Assembly: GCA_947034885.2 (NCBI GenBank)
Contig: OX344756.2
Location: forward strand, 21,125,489-21,189,488
DNA from: Thuidium tamariscinum
Taxonomy: Eukaryota > Streptophyta > Bryopsida > Hypnales > Thuidiaceae
Reading direction: 5' to 3'
Length of the DNA: 64,000 nt
The translations under genes were made by a program, and so were the position numbers. This document shows, piece by piece, positions 13,404 through 24,143 of the stretch. How positions within the stretch are numbered: position 1 is the stretch's first letter; every line of letters starts with the position of its first letter. Below the pieces are notes generated by a model that searched no databases, was not told the origin of the DNA, and saw only the letters and a list, made by a program, of their open reading frames with translations.

Positions 13404-13684
13404 AAGGTGGGTACACCCAAAAAAGCCCTGTTCCTAAAAGCACCATCTAGAGTGCACATACATTTCCGAAATCAATCATGTTCACAGACTGTAGATGGTG
13501 CTTTCAAAAACAGACTTTGACTGTTAATAACTTTTGCATACAGTATCCAAATCCTACGTTCTTTGGTGCATTGGAACATGCTTTCACTTGCCAACAAGAC
13601 TACATAAAAATTTGAACTAATTAATAGTAGGAACTAGGCTCAATGTGAATAAGTGGCACTTTTTGGTGTACCTACCTTTAGATA
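13404..13684. mobile_element. Tourist-like element, AGGTGGGTACACC ends, copy 1
   Basis: The left side is TTA followed by AGGTGGGTACACCC; the right side is GGTGTACCTACCT followed by TTA. A 3-bp TTA target duplication with short inverted repeats is what PIF/Harbinger (Tourist) elements leave. The body of about 270 bp is non-coding and includes AGCACCATCTA. A second copy lies inverted at 41.75-42.01 kb. It sits roughly 560 bp upstream of the start codon of the 14.25 kb gene. Confidence 0.7.
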
Positions 13685-14247
13685 GTGCTTGATTTATCTT
13701 CTACTTGATTGCAAATATGTATTCAAAATTTCCAAAATTTTGTCATGGGTGGCAATTTAAAAACTGCCAAGGGATAAAATCAGGGATGAGCATGGGGGTC
13801 GGTTCACCCCAATCAAGGTGCCAGTGGCTCCTCAAACAAGAATTTTTTTTTTTGAAATCGCTATTTTTTCCCGGAGCCAAGAATTCCAACCTGGAAGTTG
13901 TCTACCACCAATGCCACAGCACCACGTCAACATGATCCACCGCCCGCCAACTGGCACACTCCATACACCACCACTTGGCAACCATTCCCCGGAAGCTTCT
14001 CCTCGCCACCCTACATGTGTCCCTTGCATTACCTCCTCACGTCCACAGCTTTGCCACAAATCTGCGCTCCGGCTCTTTCCGGTTCATTTCACAACCTTCT
14101 CTCTCTCTCCCCTTCGAATTCGTCTCGGAAATTCGCGACTTTCACAGGATTCCGGCAAATCTCGAGTCATTTATTGGAGTTTTGAGCAATTTGCAGCAAT
14201 ATTAGCGAGTTTGAGAGGGTTTGGGAGTGGTAGGAAGAGTTTGGTTG

Positions 14248-14685
14248 ATGGCGATCACGAGAGTGGCAGCGGAAGTGACGACCAAGCGCGCGTACAATAT
14301 TGTATCTTCGGGGCAAGCTCTGATGCGCTCCGTGTACTACTCACGCCAGACGTCTTCCACGTTTTTGTGGCAGAAGCAGAAGGACGTGTTTTCCATGATC
14401 GGGAGCGTCTCACGGCGCTGGTCCAGAAGCAGCAGCAGTACAGCGGAGGAAGGCAGCAGTGTGTCAGAGACGACGACGACAACGACGACGACGACTTCCT
14501 CTTCTTCTTCGGCGCCTCCGGCAGTGGATGCTGATCACAAGAGCTATGGCGCAATACAAGACGACCATCACAAGGTGGCCAGCGACACGCACGAGGAGCA
14601 CAATGAGAGAGGCGACGATCAGGAGAGTATCAGTAGTGTCGGGTATGACATGTCCAAGGTCAGCAAGCCCGCTGGAGGCGAGTGA
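14248..14685 (+). CDS. Small Ser/Thr-rich protein, possibly organelle-targeted, unrecognised
   Basis: The 145-residue ORF starts at the first ATG of a GC-rich island (context TTGATGGCG), preceded by a long untranslated-looking stretch from about 13,900. The N-terminus (MAITRVAAEVTTKRAYNIV) is rich in Arg/Lys and Ala and lacks acidic residues except one Glu, resembling a mitochondrial or plastid targeting peptide. At about residues 72-87 an imperfect ACG repeat encodes a Thr run followed by a Ser run. The C-terminal half is acidic and His-rich (DADHKSYGAIQDDHHK...), so it is probably disordered. No intron is needed. I do not recognise a family. The overlapping 238-residue ORF in another frame (13,818-14,534) starts inside poly-T-bearing non-coding DNA and is not preferred. 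Gene likely; function unknown. Confidence 0.55.
   Translation: MAITRVAAEVTTKRAYNIVSSGQALMRSVYYSRQTSSTFLWQKQKDVFSMIGSVSRRWSRSSSSTAEEGSSVSETTTTTTTTTSSSSSAPPAVDADHKSYGAIQDDHHKVASDTHEEHNERGDDQESISSVGYDMSKVSKPAGGE
14467..14495 (+). repeat. ACG trinucleotide repeat inside the CDS
   Basis: An imperfect ACG run (with one ACA) encodes consecutive Thr residues. Such repeats change length by slippage, so this Thr tract may vary among individuals. Confidence 0.8.
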
Positions 14686-15078
14686 AAACGCTGGGAAACC
14701 CTAATTCTTTTCATTTCCGTAAATTCTTTATCGCCAAGAGTTGCTGTACATAGAATGATGCACTGCTGACTAATTAGGGTTAGTCATGGCCAACAATTGG
14801 TGAAGTGCATGGCAAAACGTCCAGAGCAGCCGTGAAATATAAGTTTTGTGACGAGCTTTCTTAGGCGATTTAGAATTTCCCAGCGGAGTATTCTCTCCCA
14901 GGCATAGCTCCTATTTTCTTCGTTGTTACAAATGGCTTGCAGCGATGAAAGCTTCCTTGCAGGCACACGTTTCTTGTAAGTAAAAGGGAGGCTTCGAGCA
15001 TTAACAAGAGCACATATTTTTCCCCTGGATGTGTCTTGGATGTCAACTCGGGGGTGATTCCTCTTGTTGTCTTCTCCG
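14686..15078. other. Probable 3' untranslated/flanking region of the 14.25 kb gene
   Basis: This stretch has moderate GC content and carries no better ORF on the + strand. The minus-strand ORF at 14,784-15,086 has no recognisable feature. The composition resembles transcribed non-coding sequence next to the gene. The repeat leader begins at 15,079. Confidence 0.4.
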
Positions 15079-15690
15079 ATTAGCATACATGTGATGTTCT
15101 TTTGCTGTGAGAAATTCTCTGTTTCTCCATTGTCGAAGATAACAAAAAATTTCTCCCATGGCGCTAAGTGATTAGTGAGTGCTCTTCAACTTCGTGTGAA
15201 GAAACTGTAGTACTTTGACTCTTTCATTCTGTAAAGGCAGAAACTAAGGGTTATAGAATGACCATTTTCATTGACAACTTTACGGAAATAGTACTTCCAT
15301 TTGAGTTTGAGCTGGTTGAAATAGTTTGAATTAGTTGAAATAAATGATTAATTTGAAAGAAACAAGTAACAGTCCACATAAAAATCTTCTAAGAAAAAAC
15401 TTGTTTGTAACATTTAAAATACCATGGCTTAGGAATATACCACTGAATGCACATAAAAATATGGGGTATTTGCAATATTTTGATACATGTAAGGTGGGAG
15501 CACCTAATATCGTCAATATAAGGAATTCAGCATAGTTGCAGGTGTGTTTTTCTGAAAATATATTTTATGTAGTATAAGTGAGTGAAAATCATGAATACTA
15601 AAAAAATTAAAAATAACATTTTTGATATTGTATGTAATTTCTATGATTTTTTTTTCAACAAATGGAATGACATTTCTTTGTTAGGATAAA
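15079..15690 (+). repeat. Leader repeat copy A (of three)
   Basis: It begins TTAGCATACATGTGATGTTC and runs through CTCCATTGTCGAAGATAAC, CCATGGCGCTAAGTGATTAG, TAGAATGACCATTTTCATTG and GGAATATACCACT to a block with GGTGGGAGCACC...CGTCAATATAAGG. The same order of words recurs at 16,381 and 20,764. The last part (from about 15,495) is the end of the GGAAACACCC-type element, also seen at 31.7 kb. The copy directly follows the 3' flank of the 14.25 kb gene. Confidence 0.8.
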
Positions 15691-15699
15691 AATACAACA

Positions 15700-16380
15700 A
15701 TTCCAGCCATAGATGGCCTAGAGAACAATGGTTTGGGGTAATAATGGACTAACTACCTAGATTAGTGAAACTATCTTATAAATTGTAAAATCTAGAGAGG
15801 ACAAAATAGTTCAATGATTTTTTAATGTATTGGTTGCCTTGATCAGTAAAACTATCTAATACCAATATACACATTGTCTAGTCCACTTTCAATTCAGAGG
15901 TTGTCTTAACCACTCTTAAAATCACAAATCACATGTTTCCCCATAGGTTGCGTAGACTACTCTCATATCACATATCATTTTCAATTTAGAGGTTGATTGC
16001 GTAGACTACTCTCAAATCACAAATCACTTTCAATTCAGAGGTTGTTTAGATCACTTTCAAATCACAAATCATGGGTTGCCTACAGGCTACCTAGACCACT
16101 CTCAAATCACAAACTGTCTAAATCATTTTCAAATCACAAATCAGGGGTTGCCTATAAGTTGCCTAGACTACTCTCAAATCATAGGCTGTCTAGATCACTT
16201 TCAAATCACAAATCACAGTGCCTAAACTAATGAAACTATTGTATGGACTACAAAATTTATACTGGCTATCTAAAAATTCAAAGAAGACCAACATTTCTTT
16301 GATTTTTTTAAGTATTGTTTGCCTAGACTAGTGAAACTATTGTATAGATTGCAAAATTCACAGAGGACATCATAGTATAC
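15700..16380 (+). repeat. Degenerate minisatellite, block 1
   Basis: Irregular tandem units of roughly 40-60 bp combine TCTCAAATCACAAATCA with (A/G)GGTTGCCTAGACTA and GTGAAACTAT(C/T). The short ORF at 15,997-16,230 (repeated LSNHK) is only a translation of the repeat. Confidence 0.8.
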
Positions 16381-17300
16381 ACAGGATGTTCTCTTGTTGT
16401 GAAAAATTCTTTGTTCCTCCATTGTGGATGATAACAAAAAATTCTCCTATGGCGTTGAGTGATTAGTGAGTGCTTGTCATCTTTGTATGAGGAAGTTGTA
16501 GTGCTTTGACTCTTTAACCCCTAAATGCCTAAGGCACCAAAATTTGATGTTTGCAAAACTTTGAAGTTGAATAAAACCTAGCCAAGTTGCTATTCTTAGA
16601 ATTATATATTTTTTATAGTTCTTTTCAAATTCTAGTTTGAATGTCAAAAATCCAATCTATAAAATTAATGATGGTGATTTTTCTATTCAAGATTTTGTAC
16701 AAGGGTACCCATTGAAATCTTCCCTTTCCATAGTGTTGAAAGCTCTTGAAAATGAACCTCAAATACACTAGATCTTAGAGAAAAAATCACACTCAAAATT
16801 CATTTACAAAAATTGTAGAGTAGATTTTAAGAAGCCATAAATTGATTGGAGTTATGCATGTAAGGTCCTTTAACTTCATATTTTTTTGGTCATCAACTTT
16901 GAAAGGTGGAGATTGAGGTTTATGGAATGACCATTTTCATTGACCACACTATAAAATGGTACTTGAAATTGCGTTTAAGCTGGTTGAAATAGATGATTAA
17001 TTTGAAACAAATCACAGTCCACGTAAAAATATCCCAAGAAAAAATGCATTTGTAACATTTAAAATACCACGACTTAGGAATATACCATTCAAAATTCACG
17101 TGAAAATATGGAGTATTTGCAATATTTTGATACATGTAAGGTGGCATCTCCCAAAACCATCGATATAAGGAATTCAACATAATTGAAGGCATCTTTTCGT
17201 AAAAATAAATTATTTGGAGTATTAGTGAGTGAAAATCATGACTAAAAAAAATTCAAGTTTCGCAAGTTATTTCTATGATTTTTTTAACAAATGAAATGAA
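16381..17300 (+). repeat. Leader repeat copy B with an internal insertion
   Basis: It aligns with copies A and C, with an extra block of about 390 bp at 16,514-16,907 beginning TTAA-CCCCTAAATGCC. Downstream of the insert the leader resumes with GAAAGGTGGAGATTGAGG, matching copy C. Confidence 0.8.
16514..16907 (+). mobile_element. TTAA element fragment (TTAACCCCTAAATGCC end) inside copy B
   Basis: The left end TTAA-CCCCTAAATGCCTAAG matches the end of the element at 34,686-35,361. The interior is shared with it as well (GCAAAACTTTGAAG, TCTATTCAAGATTTTGT, AAATTGATTG, GGTCCTTTAAC). The right terminal repeat is missing. Copy C keeps CTCTTTAATCCTGTGAAGG at this place, so the original target carried a TTAA. 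This fits a piggyBac-type insertion followed by loss of the right end. Confidence 0.75.
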
Positions 17301-17329
17301 ATACAACAACCCCAATCAAAGTTGACTTG

Positions 17330-19190
17330 GATTAATACTAGACTAGCTACCTAGATAGGAATTTTAATGATTTTTTCAACTCTCAAATCACTAGTTGTTT
17401 AGATCAGTGACAATGGACTTGTTGCCTAAACCTCATTGTTTAGACCACTGCAAACTATCAATTTTTTTTTTCAACTCTCAAATCATCAGTGATCAGTGAC
17501 AATGGACTTGCTGTCTAGACTATTGAAACTATGAATGATTTTTTCAACTCTCAAACCACAAGTTGTTTAGACCAGTGACAATGGATTGGTTGTGTCTAGA
17601 CTAGGGACAATGGATTGGCTGCCTAGCTACCTAAACCATTGAAACTATCAATGATTTTTTCAACTCTCAAATCACAGGTTGTCTAGACCAGTGACAATGG
17701 ATTAGCTGCCTAGACCACTAAAACTATCCTATATATAGACTACAAAATTCAAAGAGGACAAACATTTCAATGATTTTTTCAACTCTTAATTCACAAGTTG
17801 TCTAGACTAGTGAAATTGTCCAACAACTCTCAAATTATAGGCTGCCTAGACCAGTGAAATCATCCAACAACTCTCAAATCACAGGCTGCTTGGATGAATG
17901 AAACTATCTAACAACTCTCAAATCACAAGTTGTCTAGATCAGTGAAACCATCCAATATACTATGGAATTCAAATCTCAAATCATAAACTGCCCAGACTAG
18001 TGAAACTATCCAATAACTCTCAAATCACAAGCTGTCTAGACCATTCAATAACTCTCAAATCACAAGTTGCTTAGACTAATGAAACTATCCAATACATTGT
18101 AGAATTCAATTTTCAAATCACAAACTGCTTAGATTGGTGAAACTTTCCAACAACTCTCAAATTACAAGCTGTTTAGACCAATGAAACTATCCAATACACA
18201 ACGAAATTCAACTCTCAAATCATAGGCTATCTAGACTAGTGAAACTATCCAACACACTATGAAATTCAACTTTCAAATCACAATCCTTCAATGTCTTTCA
18301 AATTATAGTTAGTTATACCCTATAGAGTGCAAAATTCAACTCTCAAATCATAGTTCTTTAACGTCTTTCAATTCACAATTAGTTATGTCCTTCAAATCGT
18401 AGTGCCTAGACTAGTGAAACTATTGTATAGGCTATAAAATTCAGACTTGCTACCTAAAAATTCAAAGAGGACAAACATTTTTTTATTTTTTAAAGTACTG
18501 GTTGTTTAGAGCAATGGAAGTGTCCTATAGATTGCGAAATTCAACTCTCAAATTACAGTTCTTCAATATCTTTCAAATCACAATTAGTTATGTCCTCCAA
18601 ATGAAAGTTGGTTACGTCCATTAAATCAGAGTTAGTTATGTCCTTCAAATTAAATTGCCTAAAGTCCTAACCTAGTGACACTGTTATATAGACTATGAAA
18701 TTCAGAGAGGACAAACATTTCTATGATTTTTTAAAGTATTGGTTGTCTAGACCAGTTAAACTATTCAATAGACTACGAAATTCAATTGCAAAATTCAACT
18801 CTTAGTAAATCACAATCCTTCAATGTCTTTCAAATCATAATTAGTTATGACCTTCAAGTAAGAGTTCATTATGTCTTTCAAATCAAAGCTAGTTATGTCC
18901 TACATTTCTATGATTTTTAAAGTACTAGCTACCTAGACCATTGAAATTGTCCTATAGACTACAAAATTCAACTCTTAGCAAATTACAATTAGTTGTGTCC
19001 TTCAATGTCATTAAATCACAATTAATTACATCCTACAATTATATAATTTTCTTAAGTACTAGCTATCTAGACCACTAAAACTATCATATAGACTACGAAA
19101 TTCAACTCTTAGCAAATCACAATTAGTTATGTCCTTCAAATCAAAGTTAATTATGTCCTTCAAATGTGTCAAGAAACCAATGTTCAACAT
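17330..19190 (+). repeat. Degenerate minisatellite, block 2 (largest)
   Basis: Roughly 1.8 kb of irregular tandem units: CAACTCTCAAATCACAGG, TTGTCTAGACCAGTG and AAACTATCCAATA in repeating order, with some longer units carrying AGAGGACAAACATTTC. From about 18,280 the array drifts into a variant with TTCAAATCACAATTAGTTA. The units vary in length and sequence, so the array is old. It has no coding function. Confidence 0.85.
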
Positions 19191-19287
19191 GTGAAAAACA
19201 CATTTTCCAAAGTCCGTAGACACAATTGGGTGGTTTAAAGACAAATAATAGATACAAGTTTGGAAATGGTTGTTTCTACCTTACGGT

Positions 19288-20021
19288 GGGTGAGTTCAAG
19301 AAAGACCGGTCCTATTTCACATCACGATCAACGTGACAATGTTGTTTTTGGCAATAACTTTTGATGCATGAATCCTATAAGTTTGAAATTTTTATTGGAG
19401 ATGCCTAACTTGATGTTTATCAAATCCCCTATTTTTTGAATTTCTTAAGAATTAATTTTATAATTAATTTTTAATTTAGCTAATTTGTCACAATTAGGAG
19501 TTTCAAGGTTTTCACTACGTTAGGAGTACCCAAATTTAATGATTTAGAGCTCAAAATTTCATGGTCTATTTAAATAGTAGGGAATCATGTATCCACCAAA
19601 GGAAATTTGAAAATATATTATTTTATGCCCTCTAGATGAGTACAAACAACACTTTCTTTGCATGCAATTTTTTAACATTGAAGATGGTTTTTAGATAATT
19701 CTTTTGGTGAAATCTAATCATCATCAATTATTCCCTAATGGCCAATTTTTAGTTTTTCAAAAAGTTTCTTTTCCTATTTTTTACAAATAAAAATGTAAAA
19801 GTGCCTATTTTCATGAGATTTTGCACTTTTCTAGTTCACCTACTTAGAAAATTTTCCTACACTTTTCCTTCATAGTATATCTTCTTCTTCAAAAAATATA
19901 CATTAAGCATATTTTTCACAATTTTTAAAAATTGTTTTTCTATTTTTAAAGTACTCCCGAAAAATCAGGAGTATTATAGCCAAAGTGTACAAAAACCGGT
20001 CGGTCTTTCTTGAACTCACCC
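19288..20021. mobile_element. Inverted-repeat element, GGGTGA family, copy 1
   Basis: The ends are GGGTGAGTTCAAGAAAGACC and its exact reverse complement (21-bp perfect inverted repeats) around about 730 bp of AT-rich non-coding DNA. The copy at 61,662-62,418 has related ends (TAGGGTGATTGCAAGAAA) and shares subterminal TCCTATTT on the left and, reverse-complemented, GTTTTTG on the right, plus an interior ATAACTTTTG...TTTGAAATTT block. The target duplication is unclear in this copy. Confidence 0.75.
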
Positions 20022-20763
20022 TGGTATAGTAATATGGAAGCAAATCCGTTGATATAGAAAGAATAGTTGTGTTGATATGTTAAGATCATCTACTTTGATA
20101 TGGAAAGAACATTTAAAATCAATCATTAGTTTATCATAATGACTCCAATATTACCAATACTCACAAATTCAACGTTTGAAATGACATTAAGGGTTGTGAC
20201 ACTATCCTCCCCCTTGATTTTCCATCTTTAGAAAATGGGGATGTGGCACTCTCCTTGGCATCCAAAGGTCCTATTCTTTAAAGAATAAGAATGGTCATTC
20301 TTCTCCTTTAGAAGTGAAGAATGGATGTGAAGAAGATTTACCTACAAAAGTTTTCATCTTAATTGTTGTGTCTTCACTACCGCTTTCACCCTACTTTTAC
20401 CAAACTTGTTTAGAAGAACCAACCCTCTAAGAAATCGGCCTTTACATTGCTTTCACCCTACTTTCACCATAGTTGCTTAGAGTATTTGGCACTCCAAGAA
20501 ATTGGCCTTTGCATTGACACATTAGGATGAATTGGTAAATATTCTGTTGCAATGACATAAAAGGGATGTTTTCATCTTACTTGTTTGTCTTCATGTGTTG
20601 TTTTCACTGCAATTTCTTCAAGAAATCAACCTTTATATTGGCAAATTGGAATGAGTTGGGAAGTATTTTGTTGGTTTTCAGCTCCTAATTGACTCTTCTT
20701 TTATCTCAATTCATGTTCTTCATAGAAATTTCATTTTGAGAGTAGTAACTTTTCTCTTCTACA
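20022..20763. other. Intergenic with three degenerate copies of a roughly 70-bp unit
   Basis: CTTTCACCCTACTTT(T/C)ACCA...AAGAAAT(C/T)GGCCTTT(A/G)CATTG occurs at about 20,385-20,455 and 20,452-20,520. A weaker copy sits near 20,605-20,675 (AAGAAATCAACCTTTATATTG). No gene is visible. Confidence 0.5.
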
Positions 20764-21350
20764 ATTAGCATACACATGATGTTCTCTTTGTTGTGAGAAA
20801 TTCTTTGTTTCTCCATTGTGGATGATAACAAAAAAATTCTCTCATGGCGCTAAGTGAGTGGTGACTGCTTATCATCTTTGTGTGAGGAAGTTGTAGTATT
20901 CTTGCTCTTTAATCCTGTGAAGGTGGAAACTGAGGGTTATAGAATGACCATTTTCATTGACTACTTTACGTAAATGGTACTTCAAATTGAATTTGAGCTA
21001 GTTGAAGTAGATGATTAATTTGAAACAAATAACAATCCACATAAAAGTCTGCCAAGAAAGCACTTATTTGTAACATTTAAAATACCACAACTTAGGAATA
21101 TACCACTCAAAATGCACGTAAAAATATGGAGTATTTGCAATATTTTGATCATGTAAGGTGGGAGCACCCGAAACCGTCAAAATAAGGAATTCAATATAGT
21201 TGGAGGTATCTTTTCATAAAAATAATCTTTATGTAGGATTAGCAAGTGAAATTCATGAATATTAAAAAAAATACATTCATTGGATGTTGTATGTAATTTC
21301 TATGTTTTTTTTTTAAAAGGAATTTCATTGCTAGGGTAAAAATACAACTC
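20764..21350 (+). repeat. Leader repeat copy C
   Basis: It has the same order of blocks as copy A (TTAGCATACACATGATGTTC through GGTGGGAGCACCC...CGTCAAAATAAGG) without the insertion of copy B. It serves as the empty-site comparison for the TTAA insertion in copy B. Confidence 0.8.
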
Positions 21351-21359
21351 TAGCCATAG

Positions 21360-21830
21360 GTGGCTTGGGGTAACAATAGAATGGTTGCCTAAACTACTCA
21401 AGTTATCCTATATATAGGCAAAGAAGACAAGCATTTCAATAATTTTTTAAAGTACTAACTGTCTAGACCATCCTATAGAGAGAGGACAAGTATTTCAATG
21501 ATTTTCTAAAGTACTCGCTACCTAGACTATCGTAGTGACAAAGGACAAACATTTCAATGACACACTCCAAAATTCAACTCTCAAATCACAAGCTGCCTAG
21601 ACTACTAAAACTCTCTAACAAGCTACCTATTGCAAAATTCAATCTTCAAATCACAAGTTGTCTAGAACAACCTTCAAATCACCAACTACCTAGTAAACTA
21701 TCGAATACACTACAAAATTCAACTCTCAAATCACAAGCTACCTAAACCAATGAAACCATTCAATAACAAGTTGCCTAAACCAATGAAACTATCCAATATA
21801 CTACAAAATTCAACTCTCAAACACTACTTT
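21360..21830 (+). repeat. Degenerate minisatellite, block 3
   Basis: About 470 bp of the same unit (AACTCTCAAATCACAAGCTG, CCTAGACTACTAAAACT). It follows leader copy C just as blocks 1 and 2 follow A and B. Confidence 0.8.
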
Positions 21831-21839
21831 TTTCTCTGG

Positions 21840-24140
21840 CAATTTGGGGCAAAATTGCACCAAATTCTTTGACCTAGTACCACACCTATAGAAAATGAAC
21901 AATAAAATTTTGGATGAATTTGTCAATAAATTTCAAATCTCTTAAAAGTATTGGATGAAATCACCAAATAATAAATGAAAATAGGATGATATATATGTAT
22001 TATATACTAATATGATATTTTCTATCTAATGTATGGATGAATGTTGAAATTTGGAGCACCACAATAAAATGAAGTATCGCCACTTTGACACTTCACAAGA
22101 AGTAGAAAAAAAAACACTTATGTGATGTTCACTGTTACACTCTAATTTGAATCTAGTACTACCAAACGTGTGCCTGAAGATTTGGAGAGAAGGCATGACT
22201 TGGAAAATACTGGAAGTGGGCATTCAAGATACTGATGAATGATTTTACCAAGGAGGGTGTGTTCAAGAAACAGTAAATTCTTCAGAACTCCACCACAGAT
22301 GGCAACCAAAAAACTCTCAAAAAACTAACATTCGGTACAGAAAAATGCATGGCGCTCAATGCGAATCTTTTCTACATGTAGCTTTTGGTCCCTCCCATCT
22401 AACATGAGCTCAAAATTGCACAGAAGGAATCTAGACTCCTTTCCCTAGGGTATGAAGATAGGTCCTCAAGAACGCAATGAGAGTCGGTGTATACAATTTA
22501 AGGATACTAGTGTTGTTGAAGAGCAGAAGAGCAGTAGTGACTGCCTTCAATCTCTCACTCGGCAATGATGTCGGCCCTCTTCCTCACGGCACTACCATTT
22601 AACAAGTCTTGAACACTCGGGACTACCTTGCAATTGTCACAGCAAAAAAGATGGGCGGTTCTCAAGAGATGATACAATCGATGTGAATCCAGCAACAGGC
22701 AAAGCTACCTGCGAATCGTTGAAATATTCTCCAAAAAGTCATCGAATTCACAAGGGCCCATTGCTGCAATACTTTCACAAACGAGCAAGAAGAGGTGTCA
22801 TGATTTCTGATAACTGCACCTCAGTATGGATCTGAGAGTCAACTAAACCCGGATCTGCAGCAACAAACGCATGCAGGACTCAGTCTTAGCCTCCACAGCG
22901 AAGTTCTTCTATGAAGTACTTGGGCTCGATAACACAAATGTAGGTGCCCTTCTGCAATGGAGCTATTGGCTTCTAAAAGCATCCCGCAATCCAGAACCAA
23001 TACATACTATACACAAAGCAACCCAGGCTTCTGGATGTGACACATCTGCAGCCAACAATTGCTTTCAAAGTTCACTAGCTCCAATTTATTGGAGCTGCTT
23101 GCAATCTGTCAATTTAGCCAACCAATAGACTTGGCCAATCTCAAGAGAGCCTCCAAATTGACGCTGAATTCTGACCACAGAGCTTTGCAGGCCAGAGTCA
23201 GAGATCTTCAAAGGTTGTACAGTCTTTAAAAAGTCGTCCAAGTGGTGCTGCACATTTCGAGACAACAGGAGTCATAACTTAGGCAAAACATTCAATAAGC
23301 AAAATTCAGTGACAATATTCTCGAGCAGCTCTCAATGATACATGAGGGTGATGTCCCAATTCCGCTTGGCAACTTAAACCATATATCAATAGTTTCACTC
23401 AAGCAGCAACCTAAAATCAATGAAAACCTGCCACATGCTGTGATTGCATGCTATAGAAAGTTAACCTTCGTGGGAGGCTTTGACGAATTAAGAATATCAA
23501 ATTAAACGCAGTCTAGTGCATGGCACCAAAATAACTTTGGAAATCCATAACTAACGCTATACAACTCCAAAAAATATGAAACAACTTGCGCTGGGTTCAA
23601 TTTGCTATTGGCAGCCACCAAAAATTCCAATACAAATCCTCAACATGTGCAAATCGGTCAGATCCTTATTTTGACGGTCTAGGATTTCATGTCGACTTAC
23701 AAGTGCACATCTCAGTGAGGAGAAACAGATGACTTACGATTTCGAAATCAATCGACATAAATTTGAAAGCCTCACTCAAACTAAGACAGAGACTACCCAA
23801 ACAGCTAGGAACCTAATCCGGTCTCTTGTACTGACCCCTGTTATCAGCAGCAACTTGTACCCAAAACGATCTCTCCACAGCTCTGTAGGAATCTCCCACC
23901 AACAGAACACTCCTTAATATGTTAACATTACTTAAAAGTGACCTAAACCCTAAATCCTCCAAAGAATCCGATTCAAATGTACAAGCATAAAAAGAAACTT
24001 AAACTAAAAAAGTATGCGATGCATAACAAAACCTGAAACGAAGTCCTTCATCACACTCCAAGCTCACAAAGACCGAAAAAATTGAAGAGAAAAATGAAGA
24101 CCCTCACATTAGGGTTCCCGGCACCTCCCCTCCCCGTCCT
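21840..24140. other. Gene-flanking sequence downstream of the 24.1 kb gene, no intact ORF
   Basis: From about 22,250 GC content rises above that of the neighbouring repeat region, as in transcribed DNA, but neither strand holds a long ORF. The longest (22,871-23,128, +, 85 codons) has no recognisable feature. It may be 3' untranslated sequence or introns of the minus-strand gene at 24.1 kb, or a non-coding transcript. A short stretch near 23,562 (ACTCCAAAAAATATGAAAC) recurs near 41,615, so some repeat DNA is mixed in. Confidence 0.35.
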
Positions 24141-24143
24141 GTC

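Noticed and set aside
13818..14534. 238-codon + strand ORF overlapping the 14.25 kb gene
   Set aside because: It begins in poly-T-bearing non-coding DNA, runs through 5' leader-like sequence, and has no family features; the frame starting at 14,248 is better.
17800..18250. Repeats with variable gaps that look superficially like a CRISPR array
   Set aside because: Unit and gap lengths vary widely, the repeats are degenerate, no cas genes exist and the sequence is plant nuclear DNA.
22871..23128. 85-codon + strand ORF
   Set aside because: No recognisable motif, no splice-compatible neighbours found; kept only as part of a possibly transcribed region.
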